A program made the translations under genes and the position numbers. The notes below the pieces were generated by a model. That model was not told the origin of the DNA. It made no database searches and saw only the letters and a program-made list of their open reading frames with translations. A DNA stretch of 54,019 nucleotides from Phycicoccus sp. Soil748 (GTDB taxonomy: Bacteria > Actinomycetota > Actinomycetes > Actinomycetales > Dermatophilaceae), in contig NZ_LMSC01000008.1 of the NCBI RefSeq assembly GCF_001428025.1, positions 249,035-303,053 of the forward strand, written 5' to 3'. Positions 15,715 through 24,890 of the stretch are shown piece by piece (the first letter of the stretch is position 1; every line of letters begins with the position of its first letter).

Positions 15715-18006
15715 ATGTCTCGCTTGCTCCACCGCCTCGGCCGAGGCGCCGCACTCCACCCCTGGCGGACGATCTCCGCCTGGCTCGTCGTGGCGGCTGC
15801 CGTCGCCGGGCTCGCCGCCGCGTTCGGTGGCACCCCGCACGACGACTACGACGTACCGGGTGCGCGTGCCCAGGTCGGCGTCGACCAGCTCCGCGCGCAC
15901 CAACCGGGCGCCGGGAACACCTCGGCGCGGGTCGTCGTGCACGACCGCCGCGGCGCCGACGTCGACCCCGCGACCATGGGTGCTCTTGCCGCGCGCCTGC
16001 AGCGCCTGCCGCACGTCGTCACGGTCCAACCGGCCGTGGCATCAGCCGACGGCGACACGTCGTTGCTCACGGTCGGGTACGACGCGCCCGTCACCGACAC
16101 CGACCTCATGGGTCACCTCGAGCCGCTCGACGCAGCCGTCGCACCCACCCGCGCGACCGGCCTGCAGGTCGAGCTCGGCGGTGAGCTGCCCGAGAGCGCT
16201 GTGGCCCCGATGCAGGGGCGTGGCGAGCTCATCGGCATCGTCGCGGCCCTGGTGGTCCTCGTCTTCGCGTTCGGGTCCGTGGTGGGCGCCGGGCTGCCCA
16301 TCGGCGCCGCGCTCGTCGGGCTCGGCATCGGCAGCGCGGGCATCACGCTGCTGGCCGCCGCCACCGACGTGAGCACCGCCGCACCGATGGTCGCCACCAT
16401 GGTCGGCCTCGGCGTGGGGATCGACTACGCACTGCTGCTCGTCACCCGCCATGTGGAGTACCTGCGGCAGGGGCTGCCGGTGGTCGAGGCCGCGGGCCGC
16501 GCGAGTGCCACGGCCGGCCGGTCCGTCGTCTTCGCCGCCAGCACCGTGCTCGTCTCGCTGATGGGGCTGCGCCTGGCCGGCCTCCCGGTCTACAGCTCCT
16601 TCGGGTTCGCCACCGCGATCGCCGTCGTGGCCGTGGCCGCCGCGTCGTTGACGCTCGTGCCCGCTCTGGCGCGGTTCGCCGGGCTGCGGCTGCTGCCGCG
16701 GCGCGAGCGGCCCAGCCGCAGGCGTCGGGCGGTCACGTCCCTCACCACCGCCCACGGTGGCGGCGCCGGGGCCACCGCCCCCGCCGTCGCCGGCCGAACG
16801 GGCACGGCGGGGCGCGCACCGCTGACCGCGCGCTGGGCCGCCCGCGTCGGGCGCCGCCCGCTCCCGTGGGCGGTCGGGGCGGCCGTGCTCATGCTGACCC
16901 TCGCCGTCCCCGCGCTCGACATGCGCACCTGGCCTCAGGACGCGAGCAGCGCCTCGACCGACCTCACCACCCGGCGCGCCTACGACCTCGTCGCGGCGGA
17001 GTACGGCGCCGGTGCCAACGGGCCCCTCACGTTCGTCGTGGACCGCACCGTGGTCGACGACGACGAGCTCGCCTCGGTGAGGACCTCCGTGCGGACCCAC
17101 GCTTTCGTCAGCGCACTCACCCCGACCACGGTCTCGCCGGACGGCGCCCTCGCCGTCTTCGACGCCATACCGAGCCTGGCGCCCACCGACGAGCGCACCG
17201 GCACCCTCGTGGCAGACCTGCGCGCGGACCTCCCGAAGGGTGTCGAGCTCACCGGCGGCACCGCCTTCTTCTCCGACATCGCCGACATGCTCGCGGCCAG
17301 GCTCTGGGTCGTCATCGTGTTCGTGGTGGCAGTGTCGGTCCTCCTGCTCGCGATGGTGTTCCGGTCGGTCGTGGTCCCGCTCAAGGCGGCAGCCATGAAC
17401 CTGCTGAGCATCGGCGCCGCGTACGGCGTGCTGACGGCGGTCTTCCAGTGGGGTTGGGGCGCCTCGGCGCTCGGTCTCGACCACCCCGTGGCCGTCTCGA
17501 GCTGGGTCCCGATCCTCATGTTCGCGATCCTGTTCGGGCTCTCGATGGACTACGAGGTGTTCCTGCTCTCGCGGGTCCGGGAGGACTGGCTCCGCACCGG
17601 CGACTCCAAGGGATCGGTCGTCCGGGGACTCTCCTCCACCGGCCGGGTCATCTCCAGCGCAGCCGCGATCATGGTGGCCGTCTTCCTGGGGTTCGCCACC
17701 GAGGTCGACGCCGTCGTGAAGATGCTCGGGGTCGGCATGGCCGCGGCGATCCTGCTCGACGCCACCGTGATCCGCATGGTCCTCGTGCCGGCCACCATGT
17801 CGCTGCTCGGCGACCGCAACTGGTGGGTGCCCGGCTGGCTGGACCGGCTGCTCCCCGTCGTCCGCGCCGAGGTCGAGGACGACGACGGCGTCGCGGTTCC
17901 CACCGCGCCGGCGGACGGCTCCCCGACCCCGCTCGGCGCCCCCACCAAGGCCGTGAACCCGGCCCCGACCCACGACGACGAGCGCACGCCCGTCGGCACC
18001 TTCTGA
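15715..18006 (+). CDS. MMPL/RND-family membrane transporter
   Basis: A 763-residue protein with the two-fold MMPL plan. After one N-terminal helix (ISAWLVVAAAVAGLAAAF) and an extracytoplasmic domain come five or six helices including VGLGVGIDYALLLVTRH. A second domain then leads to a second helix bundle with LFGLSMDYEVFLLSRVRE. The paired GIDYALL and SMDYEVF motifs contain the proton-relay aspartates of the family. Such proteins export lipids or hydrophobic compounds in actinomycetes; the substrate cannot be read. CGAAGGACG precedes ATG 15715. The hemerythrin-like gene starts 11 bases after its stop, so they form an operon. Confidence 0.9.
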   Translation: MSRLLHRLGRGAALHPWRTISAWLVVAAAVAGLAAAFGGTPHDDYDVPGARAQVGVDQLRAHQPGAGNTSARVVVHDRRGADVDPATMGALAARLQRLPHVVTVQPAVASADGDTSLLTVGYDAPVTDTDLMGHLEPLDAAVAPTRATGLQVELGGELPESAVAPMQGRGELIGIVAALVVLVFAFGSVVGAGLPIGAALVGLGIGSAGITLLAAATDVSTAAPMVATMVGLGVGIDYALLLVTRHVEYLRQGLPVVEAAGRASATAGRSVVFAASTVLVSLMGLRLAGLPVYSSFGFATAIAVVAVAAASLTLVPALARFAGLRLLPRRERPSRRRRAVTSLTTAHGGGAGATAPAVAGRTGTAGRAPLTARWAARVGRRPLPWAVGAAVLMLTLAVPALDMRTWPQDASSASTDLTTRRAYDLVAAEYGAGANGPLTFVVDRTVVDDDELASVRTSVRTHAFVSALTPTTVSPDGALAVFDAIPSLAPTDERTGTLVADLRADLPKGVELTGGTAFFSDIADMLAARLWVVIVFVVAVSVLLLAMVFRSVVVPLKAAAMNLLSIGAAYGVLTAVFQWGWGASALGLDHPVAVSSWVPILMFAILFGLSMDYEVFLLSRVREDWLRTGDSKGSVVRGLSSTGRVISSAAAIMVAVFLGFATEVDAVVKMLGVGMAAAILLDATVIRMVLVPATMSLLGDRNWWVPGWLDRLLPVVRAEVEDDDGVAVPTAPADGSPTPLGAPTKAVNPAPTHDDERTPVGTF

Positions 18007-18017
18007 GAGGAACCACC

Positions 18018-18782
18018 ATGACGACGACGACCGACCCGACCACCCCTACCGCCACGAGCAGCCACGACGTCCTGCCAGCCTGGCCCGAGCAGCTGCGCTT
18101 CCCGGGACAGGCGGCAGCCCACCCCGGCCCGGTGGACATGACGATGATGTACGTGATGCACCACGCGTTCCGGCGCGACCTCACGGCCTTCGCGGCCGCG
18201 GCGACGGCCACCCCAGCCGGGGCGCGGACGACCTGGCGGGCGCTCGCCGCACGCTGGGACGCCTTCGCCGCGGCGCTGCACCACCACCACAGCGGCGAGG
18301 ACGCCGGGCTCTGGCCCCTCCTCCTCGACCGCACCGACGACGAAGGCCGCGCGATCCTGGAGGCGATGGAGGCCGAGCACGCCGAGATCGACCCGATCCT
18401 GCAGGCGTGCGCGGCAGGCTTCGCCCGGCTGTCGACGCACGCGGACGACGACGCCCGTTCGGCGCTGGCCATCCGGCTCACGGCGGCGAAGAGCAGCCTG
18501 GGCCGCCACCTCGAGCACGAGGAGACGCTGGCCATCGCCATCGTGCAGGAGGTCATGACCAACGAGGAGTGGCAGGAGCTGGAGGAGGTGCACTTCCGGT
18601 CCGGCCTGCGCCCCGCCCAGGTGCTGGCGCTCGTGCCGTGGGCGATGCACCAGGTGCCGGCTCCCTTGCGCCGCACCGTGTTCGGGCGGTCGGGTCGTCC
18701 TCACCACCTGATGTGGCTGCTGACGCGGCGCCGCTTCGAGCAGCGCGAGCGGGTGGCGTTCGCCTATGTCGACCGCCCCTGA
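18018..18782 (+). CDS. Hemerythrin-like (HHE domain) protein
   Basis: A 254-residue protein. The di-iron ligand pattern is clear: MHHAFRRDL, HHHHSGEDAGLW, EAEHAEIDP and LGRHLEHEE within residues about 45-170, matching the four-helix hemerythrin/HHE fold. The rest (PAQVLALVPWAMHQVPAPLR, HHLMWLLTRRRFEQRE) is a conserved-looking C-terminal extension. Likely role: binding O2, NO or sensing redox state. GAGAGGAACCACC precedes the ATG, and the gene follows the transporter closely. Confidence 0.88.
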   Translation: MTTTTDPTTPTATSSHDVLPAWPEQLRFPGQAAAHPGPVDMTMMYVMHHAFRRDLTAFAAAATATPAGARTTWRALAARWDAFAAALHHHHSGEDAGLWPLLLDRTDDEGRAILEAMEAEHAEIDPILQACAAGFARLSTHADDDARSALAIRLTAAKSSLGRHLEHEETLAIAIVQEVMTNEEWQELEEVHFRSGLRPAQVLALVPWAMHQVPAPLRRTVFGRSGRPHHLMWLLTRRRFEQRERVAFAYVDRP

Positions 18783-18804
18783 GGCCCGGTCCTCAGAACC
18801 GTCC

Positions 18805-21800
18805 TCAGAACCCGAACAGGTCCCGCTGGTCGCGCAACCACTGCGCCGCCAGCGGGACCTGCCAGTTCTCGCACAGCTCCAGCGCGCGCTCGGCATGCCG
18901 AGCGGCCACGTCCTTCTCCCCGCCCGCGGCAGCGGCGAGGGCGAGGAAGGCGTCCACCGGCCCCAGGGCCACCCCCGACCCGGCACAGCACGAGAAGCCC
19001 TCGTACGGCGCGAGCAGCTCGTAGGCCCGCACCCCGAGCTCGCGGTCATCGCGGCCGAGGGCGACCTCGGCCGCCGAGCACCACGTGAGCATCGCGAACC
19101 AGTCGTCGTGGCCGAGGTCGAGAGGGTGCCCGGCGACGTACTCCTCGGCCAGGTCCCTGCGCCCGCTGCGCAGGAGGAACATCGCCACGACGGCCGCCAG
19201 AGGCAGGGGGCTCTGGGCCTCGGCCGCCATGAGCCCGTCGGCCATCTCCGAGGCCCGGCCCTGCCAGACGCGCAGTGCCATCATCGCCCCGAGTGTCGCG
19301 TCGTCGGTCTGGTGCAACGACATCCGCTGGTCGAGCAGCCGGATGTTGGCCAGCCGCTCCTCGCACTCCTCGAAGTGCCCGGCCATGGCCAGCCACGGCA
19401 GCTCGAGGCTGTCGAGCACGATGATCCCGTAGGGGAGCCGCTGCCGCTCCGCCGCGTCACGGGCGACCGCGGCGTGCTCCCACATCTCGGCCGGGAGCCC
19501 GAGCTCGCCCGAGACGACGGCCCGCAGCGTCGTCGTCACGACGTAGGCGCGGTCGTCGCCGAGCTGGTGGGCCAGGAGCATGGCCTCGCTGACGTAGCGC
19601 AGCCGCTGGGGCGCGGTCCGCGGGCACCACAGGGCCACGAACGCGAGCTGGTAGCCGTCCAGGAGCAGGGCAGGGTCCCCGACCCGGTCGGCCATCGCCA
19701 GCCCCTCCTCGACCAGGGCGGTGCGCTCGTCGTACCCCGAGCCGTAGTAGGTCTCGAGGGCCAGGCTGAGCATCACCCGACAGCGCAACGGGCTGTCCTG
19801 CTCCGGCAGCGCGGCGAGCACCCGACGCAGGGCGGAGACCACGACCTCGTTGACGGTGCCGTGCGGGCCCGACTGCCACAGCGCGCCCACGGCGGTCATC
19901 GTGGCGGCGCGGCCGACCAGCTCGACGTCCCCGATCTCGTCGGCGACCCCGATCGCCTCCTCGACCGCCTCGACCAGACCGGCCCAGTCGCCGGCCCAGC
20001 GACGAGCGTCGGCGAGGTCGCACAGCAGGTCGAAGCGCTCCCGCGGGGTGCCGTCCGGGTCGAGCGGGTGGGTGTCGAGCGCCGAGACGAGCAGGTCCGT
20101 CGCCTCGTCGTACGCGTGCAGGCGCCGCGCCACCACGGCGGCGGACACGGCGGCGAGCCAGCCCCGGGCGGCATACGAGGGCCCGGCGGCGAGCCAGTGC
20201 CTGGCCAGCTCGGTCTCGCGCCCGGGCCTGCCCTGCAGCGCCGCGGCGACGCGCGCGTGGGCCCGCGCGCGGCGGGTGGCGGACAGGGAGCCGTAGATGG
20301 TGTCGCGGACCAGGGCGTGCCCGAAGAGGTAGAGCTCGATCCCGTCCTCACGCAGCAGGCCGGCGTCCAGCGCAGGGTCCAGGCGGTCGAGGAGCTCCTC
20401 CTCCGGCGACCCCGAGACCTCGGCCAGGGTCGGCAGGTCGAACTGGCGACCGAGCACCGCGGCCCAGCGCAGCGCCGTGAGCGACTCCTCGGGGAGGCGC
20501 TGCAGGCGCCGTACGAGCACGTCGTGGACCGCCGCGGGCGGGTGCGCCTCACCCTCGAGCACGGTGAGGCCGCCCCCGTCACGGGCCAGCCGCGCATACT
20601 CCACGAGGAAGAACGGGTTGCCGTCGGTGCGGTGCGCCAGCTCCACGGCCTGCGTCGCGGTGGGCTCCGACCCGGCGACCGCCTCGACGACCCGGCCCAC
20701 CTCGTGGGGGGCGAGCCCGTGCAGGTCCACCCGGAGCGCGTGCCGCCGCGCGAGGGCCTCGGCGACGTCGGCGAGCGCACCGGTGGGTTCGGGGCGGTTG
20801 CGCCAGGTCGACAGGACGAGCAGCCGCGCGTCGGTCGCGCTCTCCACGAGCAGCCGCAGCACGCGCAGCGAGGCGACGTCGGCCCAGTGCAGGTCGTCGA
20901 GGACCACGACCACCGCGGGGCCCCGCGCGGCCTCGACGACGTCAGCGACGATCTGCTCCCAAACCCCGAACGGTGCACTGCCGTCGTCCGGGAGCTCTGG
21001 CAGGTCGCGCCCGAGCCCGCGCAGGACCTGCAGCCACGGCCACAGCGGTGGTGCGCCGTCGTCCTGCGAGCACCGTCCCAGCAGCACCGCCGCGCCCCGT
21101 TCGCCGGCGCGCGTGGCCAGCTCGGCGGCGAGCCGGCTCTTGCCGATGCCCGGCTCCCCGACGAGGGCCACGAAGGCCGGTGACCCTGTCTCGGCCTGGT
21201 CCAGCTGCTCGAGGACCGCTCCCAGCTGGGACTCGCGCCCGACCATCGGCCAGGGCGGCAGGCTGGGCACGACCGACTCGATCTGGCCTAGCCGCACCGA
21301 GGACCGGGCGGAGGACCGTCCCGTGGCCAGACCAGGCGCCGGGGGAGAAGGGGCTGGTGCGGCTGCCGTGGCGCCGCCCGGTGCCCGCCACTCGAGGCTC
21401 GGGTCCTGGCGCAGCACGGCACCCTGCAGCTCGCGCAGGTCGGCGCTGGGTTCGAGCCCGAGCTCGTCCGCGAGCACCTCCCGCAACTGGCGCAGGGCCT
21501 CGAGGGCGTCGGCCTGCCGACCGGCGCGGGTCAGGGCCAGGGCCCGCAGTGCCCAGAGCCGTTCGCGCAGCGGGTGCGCGGTGGTGAGCGCCTCGAGCTC
21601 CCCAGCCACGGTGCCGTGGTGCCCGAGCTCGAGCGCGGCCACGGCGCGGTCCTCGAGGGCGACGAGGCGCAGCTCCTGCAAGCGCGCCCGCTCGGCCACC
21701 GCGGACGGTGCGTCCTCGAGGTCGGCGTACGGCTCACCGCGCCACTGCGCCAGTGCCGCGTCGAGCTCCGCCGTGATCTCGGCCAGCTCGGAGGCGGTGA

Positions 21801-22188
21801 GCCCGCGGCTGTCCTGCACCCGATCCGCGTGGCCGAGCCGCCGGTGGGCGCGGCTGACGGCGCGGTCGAAGCGGTGCGCGTCGACGTCGTCCTCGCCCAG
21901 GCGCAGCGCGTACCCGGGCGTGACGGTGACGAGCACGGTGGAGGGTGCCCGAGCGGCTCGGTCGGGTTCGAGGGCGCGGCGCAGCCCCGCGACGTACGCC
22001 TGAAGCGTGCCGGTCACGCCCGGTGGTGCGCCGACGGGCCAGAGCAGGTCGACCAGGGCGTCCACCGAGACAGGCCGGCCGCGGTTCATCGCGAGGGCGG
22101 CGACGAGCGCGCGCTGCTTGCGAGTGCCGAGGTCCACGGGCACGCCGTCCAGCTGGGCTTCAGCAGTGCCGAGGACACCCACTCTCAC
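18805..22188 (-). CDS. Large SARP/BTAD transcriptional regulator with AAA ATPase and TPR-like region
   Basis: A 1127-residue AfsR-like regulator. Residues 1-95 form an OmpR-type winged helix (GTRKQRALVAALAMNRGRPV, LQAYVAGLRRAL). Residues about 100-245 are the BTAD domain (LDAALAQWRGEPYADLED, ALALTRAGRQADALEALRQL). From about 315 there is an NB-ARC/AAA_16 ATPase with Walker A GEPGIGKS (about 342) and Walker B VVVVLDDLHWAD (about 428). The remaining 500 residues are helical repeats. Such proteins switch on nearby metabolic genes. Start: a minus-strand -10 TATCCT lies seven bases before GTG 22188, so the mRNA is probably leaderless. Upstream lie repeated GTACGGCGCC sites. Confidence 0.9.
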   Translation of the reverse strand: MRVGVLGTAEAQLDGVPVDLGTRKQRALVAALAMNRGRPVSVDALVDLLWPVGAPPGVTGTLQAYVAGLRRALEPDRAARAPSTVLVTVTPGYALRLGEDDVDAHRFDRAVSRAHRRLGHADRVQDSRGLTASELAEITAELDAALAQWRGEPYADLEDAPSAVAERARLQELRLVALEDRAVAALELGHHGTVAGELEALTTAHPLRERLWALRALALTRAGRQADALEALRQLREVLADELGLEPSADLRELQGAVLRQDPSLEWRAPGGATAAAPAPSPPAPGLATGRSSARSSVRLGQIESVVPSLPPWPMVGRESQLGAVLEQLDQAETGSPAFVALVGEPGIGKSRLAAELATRAGERGAAVLLGRCSQDDGAPPLWPWLQVLRGLGRDLPELPDDGSAPFGVWEQIVADVVEAARGPAVVVVLDDLHWADVASLRVLRLLVESATDARLLVLSTWRNRPEPTGALADVAEALARRHALRVDLHGLAPHEVGRVVEAVAGSEPTATQAVELAHRTDGNPFFLVEYARLARDGGGLTVLEGEAHPPAAVHDVLVRRLQRLPEESLTALRWAAVLGRQFDLPTLAEVSGSPEEELLDRLDPALDAGLLREDGIELYLFGHALVRDTIYGSLSATRRARAHARVAAALQGRPGRETELARHWLAAGPSYAARGWLAAVSAAVVARRLHAYDEATDLLVSALDTHPLDPDGTPRERFDLLCDLADARRWAGDWAGLVEAVEEAIGVADEIGDVELVGRAATMTAVGALWQSGPHGTVNEVVVSALRRVLAALPEQDSPLRCRVMLSLALETYYGSGYDERTALVEEGLAMADRVGDPALLLDGYQLAFVALWCPRTAPQRLRYVSEAMLLAHQLGDDRAYVVTTTLRAVVSGELGLPAEMWEHAAVARDAAERQRLPYGIIVLDSLELPWLAMAGHFEECEERLANIRLLDQRMSLHQTDDATLGAMMALRVWQGRASEMADGLMAAEAQSPLPLAAVVAMFLLRSGRRDLAEEYVAGHPLDLGHDDWFAMLTWCSAAEVALGRDDRELGVRAYELLAPYEGFSCCAGSGVALGPVDAFLALAAAAGGEKDVAARHAERALELCENWQVPLAAQWLRDQRDLFGF

Positions 22189-22259
22189 CCGGCCGAGGAT
22201 AGGGCCGGGCAGGGCCGTGCCACTCGTCCTTTCGACGGATGCAAGACCGGTCCCGGCCC

Positions 22260-22357
22260 GTACGGCGCCTCGGCCCAGGTAGGTACGGACAGCTGGTACG
22301 GCGCCCCGGCCGGACAGCTCGTACGGCGCCCCACCCAGATGGGGCGGGGCGCCGTAC
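22260..22357. repeat. Repeated GTACGGCGCC sites upstream of the SARP gene
   Basis: The 10-mer GTACGGCGCC occurs at 22260-22269, 22296-22305 and 22321-22330, and inverted at 22348-22357. A related GGTACGGAC lies near 22282. The last direct copy and the inverted copy form a terminator-like hairpin; the others stand free between the oxidase terminator and the regulator start. Confidence 0.8.
22321..22357 (-). terminator. Strong hairpin after the FAD oxidase gene
   Basis: GTACGGCGCCCC (22321-22332) pairs perfectly with 22346-22357, a 12-bp GC stem with 13-base loop, beginning 12 bases after the oxidase stop codon on the minus strand. Confidence 0.7.
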
Positions 22358-22369
22358 GCGCGTGCGGGC

Positions 22370-23785
22370 TCAGTCGGTGACGCGCTGGTTCTCCACGAGC
22401 CGCGGGATGCGGTGGTTGCCGACGAAGGTGCCGTGCGGGTCGACCGCGGACCGGATGCCCTTGAGCTGCAGCCAGGTCCGCTCCTCATAGCCGGACCTCG
22501 GGTCCACCGGGTTCTCCGCGAAGTTGAGGTAGCTGCGGCCGTTCGCCCACGGGGACAGGGCCTTGGTGAGCCGGTGGGCGTCCTGCTCGCCCTGCGCTGC
22601 CATCTCCGGCGTCGCGGCGATGGCGGCGGCGAAGGCGACGAAGGCACCGTCGAGGCGCTTCAGCGCACCGCCGCCCTCATGGTCCCGCCCGACCGCACCG
22701 CCCAGCTGCCGCAGCTCGGCCAGCAGCAGCGTCGAGCTCGAGCCGGGACCGACCTCGGACAGGAACGCGTCGACCCCGGCGTCGGGGAGGCTGCCAAGCA
22801 TCGCCGAGTCCGAGACCGCCGGCGTCGGCCCCTCCGGGTCCATGTGCAGGCGCACCAGCGAGCGAGCCGGGACCCGGCCGAACGTGTCGATCTCCGGGGT
22901 CAGCGACCGCAGGTCCGCCAGGACCGCCTGCGCCTCGTGGTCCGCCGCGAGCACGGCCCCGTCGATGACGACGACGGAGCGTCCGCGCAGCGGGGCCGGG
23001 ATGTCCGGCAGCGGCGGGAGGTTGAGGACACGGAACGCCGTCGTGACCTCGTCCGGCGCCCCGGCCGACCAGTCGACCCACCGGCGCAGGGCGGGCTCGG
23101 CCTGCGCAACGTCCCAGACGAGCATGCCCGCGTAGGCCGAGGCGATGTCGTAGAGCCGGAACTCGAGGGCGGTGACCACACCGAAGCTGCCGCCGCCACC
23201 CCGCAGGGCCCAGAACAGCTCGGGGTTCTGCGTCGCGTCGGCGCGGACGTGCTCGCCGTCGGCGGTGACGAGCTCGACCGCGAGCAGGCTGTTGGTGGCC
23301 AGCCCGAGCTTGCGGGCGTACCACCCGATGCCGCCGCCGAGGGAGTACCCGGCGATGCCCACGTCGGGCGAGCTGCCGTGCAGGGCCGCCAGGCCGTGGT
23401 CGCCGGCCGACTCGGTGGCGTGCAGCCACAGGGCCCCGCCCTCGACGCGGGCCACCCGGCGCTGCGGGTCGATGCGCACCCCGGTCATGGCCGAGGTGCG
23501 CAGCACGACGACGTCGTCGAGGCCCTGGGCGACGAGCGGGCCGGCGTTGTGCCCGGTGCTCTGCGGCGCGACCCGCAGGCCGGCGGCCACTGCGCGCCGG
23601 ATGACCTCCTGGACCTCGGCGACGGTGCGGGGTGTCGCCACGGCGGCCGGGCGCTGGTCCAGCGCCACGTTCCACGGCAACCTGGCCGCGTCGTACGCCG
23701 CGTCGCCGGGCAGGTGGACCCCGTCAGGACAGGCGCCCCGCAGGGACGCGGCGCGCTGCTCGGAGAGGGTGGTGGTGATGCTCAT
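22370..23785 (-). CDS. FAD-binding oxidase, BBE-like family
   Basis: A 471-residue protein of the berberine-bridge-enzyme/PCMH FAD oxidase family. The FAD domain shows RVAPQSTGHNAGPL (with the His usually linked to the flavin), GVRIDPQRRVARVEGGALW and SPDVGIAGYSLGGGIGW. In two-site (bicovalent) members a Cys precedes the glycine loop; here there is none, so only the His link is expected. The C-terminal BBE segment is present (SYLNFAENP, GIRSAVDPHGTFVGNHRI). Substrate unknown, likely a small secondary metabolite or sugar. AAGGAG lies at good spacing before ATG 23785. The SARP gene downstream on the same strand is a possible regulator. Confidence 0.88.
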   Translation of the reverse strand: MSITTTLSEQRAASLRGACPDGVHLPGDAAYDAARLPWNVALDQRPAAVATPRTVAEVQEVIRRAVAAGLRVAPQSTGHNAGPLVAQGLDDVVVLRTSAMTGVRIDPQRRVARVEGGALWLHATESAGDHGLAALHGSSPDVGIAGYSLGGGIGWYARKLGLATNSLLAVELVTADGEHVRADATQNPELFWALRGGGGSFGVVTALEFRLYDIASAYAGMLVWDVAQAEPALRRWVDWSAGAPDEVTTAFRVLNLPPLPDIPAPLRGRSVVVIDGAVLAADHEAQAVLADLRSLTPEIDTFGRVPARSLVRLHMDPEGPTPAVSDSAMLGSLPDAGVDAFLSEVGPGSSSTLLLAELRQLGGAVGRDHEGGGALKRLDGAFVAFAAAIAATPEMAAQGEQDAHRLTKALSPWANGRSYLNFAENPVDPRSGYEERTWLQLKGIRSAVDPHGTFVGNHRIPRLVENQRVTD

Positions 23786-23900
23786 GGTGCGTGCTCCTTG
23801 GTCTGCTGTGACTGTGTGAGCAGCCTGCGGCGCAGCGCTTGAGCAGGACTTGGGGCCGACTTGGGGTCGGGATTCGGGCGGGTCCGCCGTCGGGTCGGGC

Positions 23901-23969
23901 GGAGGGTCGCGGGTCGGTCCGCCAGAGGGTCGCGGGTCGGTCCGCCGGAGGGTTCCGGGCCGGTCCGCG
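23901..23969. repeat. Three tandem 23-bp repeats
   Basis: Units GGAGGGTCGCGGGTCGG+TCCGCC (23901-23923), a copy with one change (23924-23946) and a more diverged third (23947-23969), preceded by a partial unit. They fill the space between the divergent FAD oxidase gene and the dehydrogenase. Confidence 0.85.
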
Positions 23970-24009
23970 GCCCGGGGCAGGACGCCCGCCGTGGGCATAC
24001 GATCCGGGG

Positions 24010-24853
24010 ATGACGCCTCCCCGCGATGTCGCCTTGGTCACCGGAACGTCCAGCGGGATGGGCCTCGCAGCGGCCGTGGGCCTCGCCCGGGCGGGGCTGA
24101 CCGTGGTGGCGACGATGCGCGACACGGGCCGGGTGGACGCGCTCCGCGACGCGGCCTCGCGAGCCCGGCGTCGACGTCGACGTCCGGTCGCTCGACGTCA
24201 CCGACCCCGAGAGCGCGGAGGCTGCGGTGCAGGGCGTCCTCGCCGACCACGGACGCATCGACGTGCTGGTCAACAACGCCGGCCGTGGTGCGGTGGCGAC
24301 CCTCGAGCAGCTCACCGACGCCCAGCTCCAGGAGCAGCTCGACGTCAACTACCTCGGGGTCGCCCGCCTCACCCGGCTGGTGCTGCCCTCAATGCGGGCG
24401 GCGGGTCGCGGCCGGGTCGTGACGGTCACCAGCGTGGGCGGTGCCGTGGGGCAACCGTTCGCCGACGCCTACTGCGCGTCGAAGTTCGCCGTCGAGGGAC
24501 TCATGCAGTCACTCGCCCCCGTAGCGGCCACGTTCGGCGTGGTCGTCAGCGTCGTCGAACCCGGTCCAGTGGCAAGCGAGTTCGTCGGCAACGTCCACCG
24601 CGCGGATGCAGACGCGCCGACCGACGACCCGTATGCCGCGCTCCTCGGCGCCTACCTCCGGCGCACCGCCGGCGCGTTCGACAACGCCCAGACCTCGGAG
24701 CAGGCGGCGGAGGTGATCGTCGAGGCGGCCACCACGGCCGAACCGAAGTTCCGCTGGCAGACCTCGGACCAGGCCGCGGGGTTCGTCGGGATGTCGTTGA
24801 AGGACCTCGACGGCGCGGGTGTCCTCGGCGTCACCTCGACCTGGATCGCCTGA
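24010..24853 (+). pseudogene. Short-chain dehydrogenase/reductase, broken by a frameshift
   Basis: The first frame (24010 to about 24160) encodes VALVTGTSSGMGLAAAVGLA, the TGxxxGxG dinucleotide site, and then turns to Arg-rich nonsense. A second frame continues the family sequence from about 24161 (EPGVDVDVRSLDVTDPES) through LVNNAG, the catalytic TSVGG and YCASK boxes, and ends at 24853. One extra base, or two missing ones, near 24160 in TCGCGAGCCC would explain it. The complete product would be about 280 residues, a normal SDR size. A -10 TACGAT sits six bases before the ATG. Either a true pseudogene or a sequencing error in GC-rich DNA. Confidence 0.85.
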
Positions 24854-24890
24854 CCGGCGCACCGAACGCCCGGCTGGGACACTGGAGGCG

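Noticed and set aside
15612-18782. Long alternative frames inside the MMPL and SARP regions (up to 800 codons)
   Set aside because: They are opposite-strand or shifted frames of high-GC coding DNA, made of Arg/Gly/Pro-rich low-complexity sequence without motifs.
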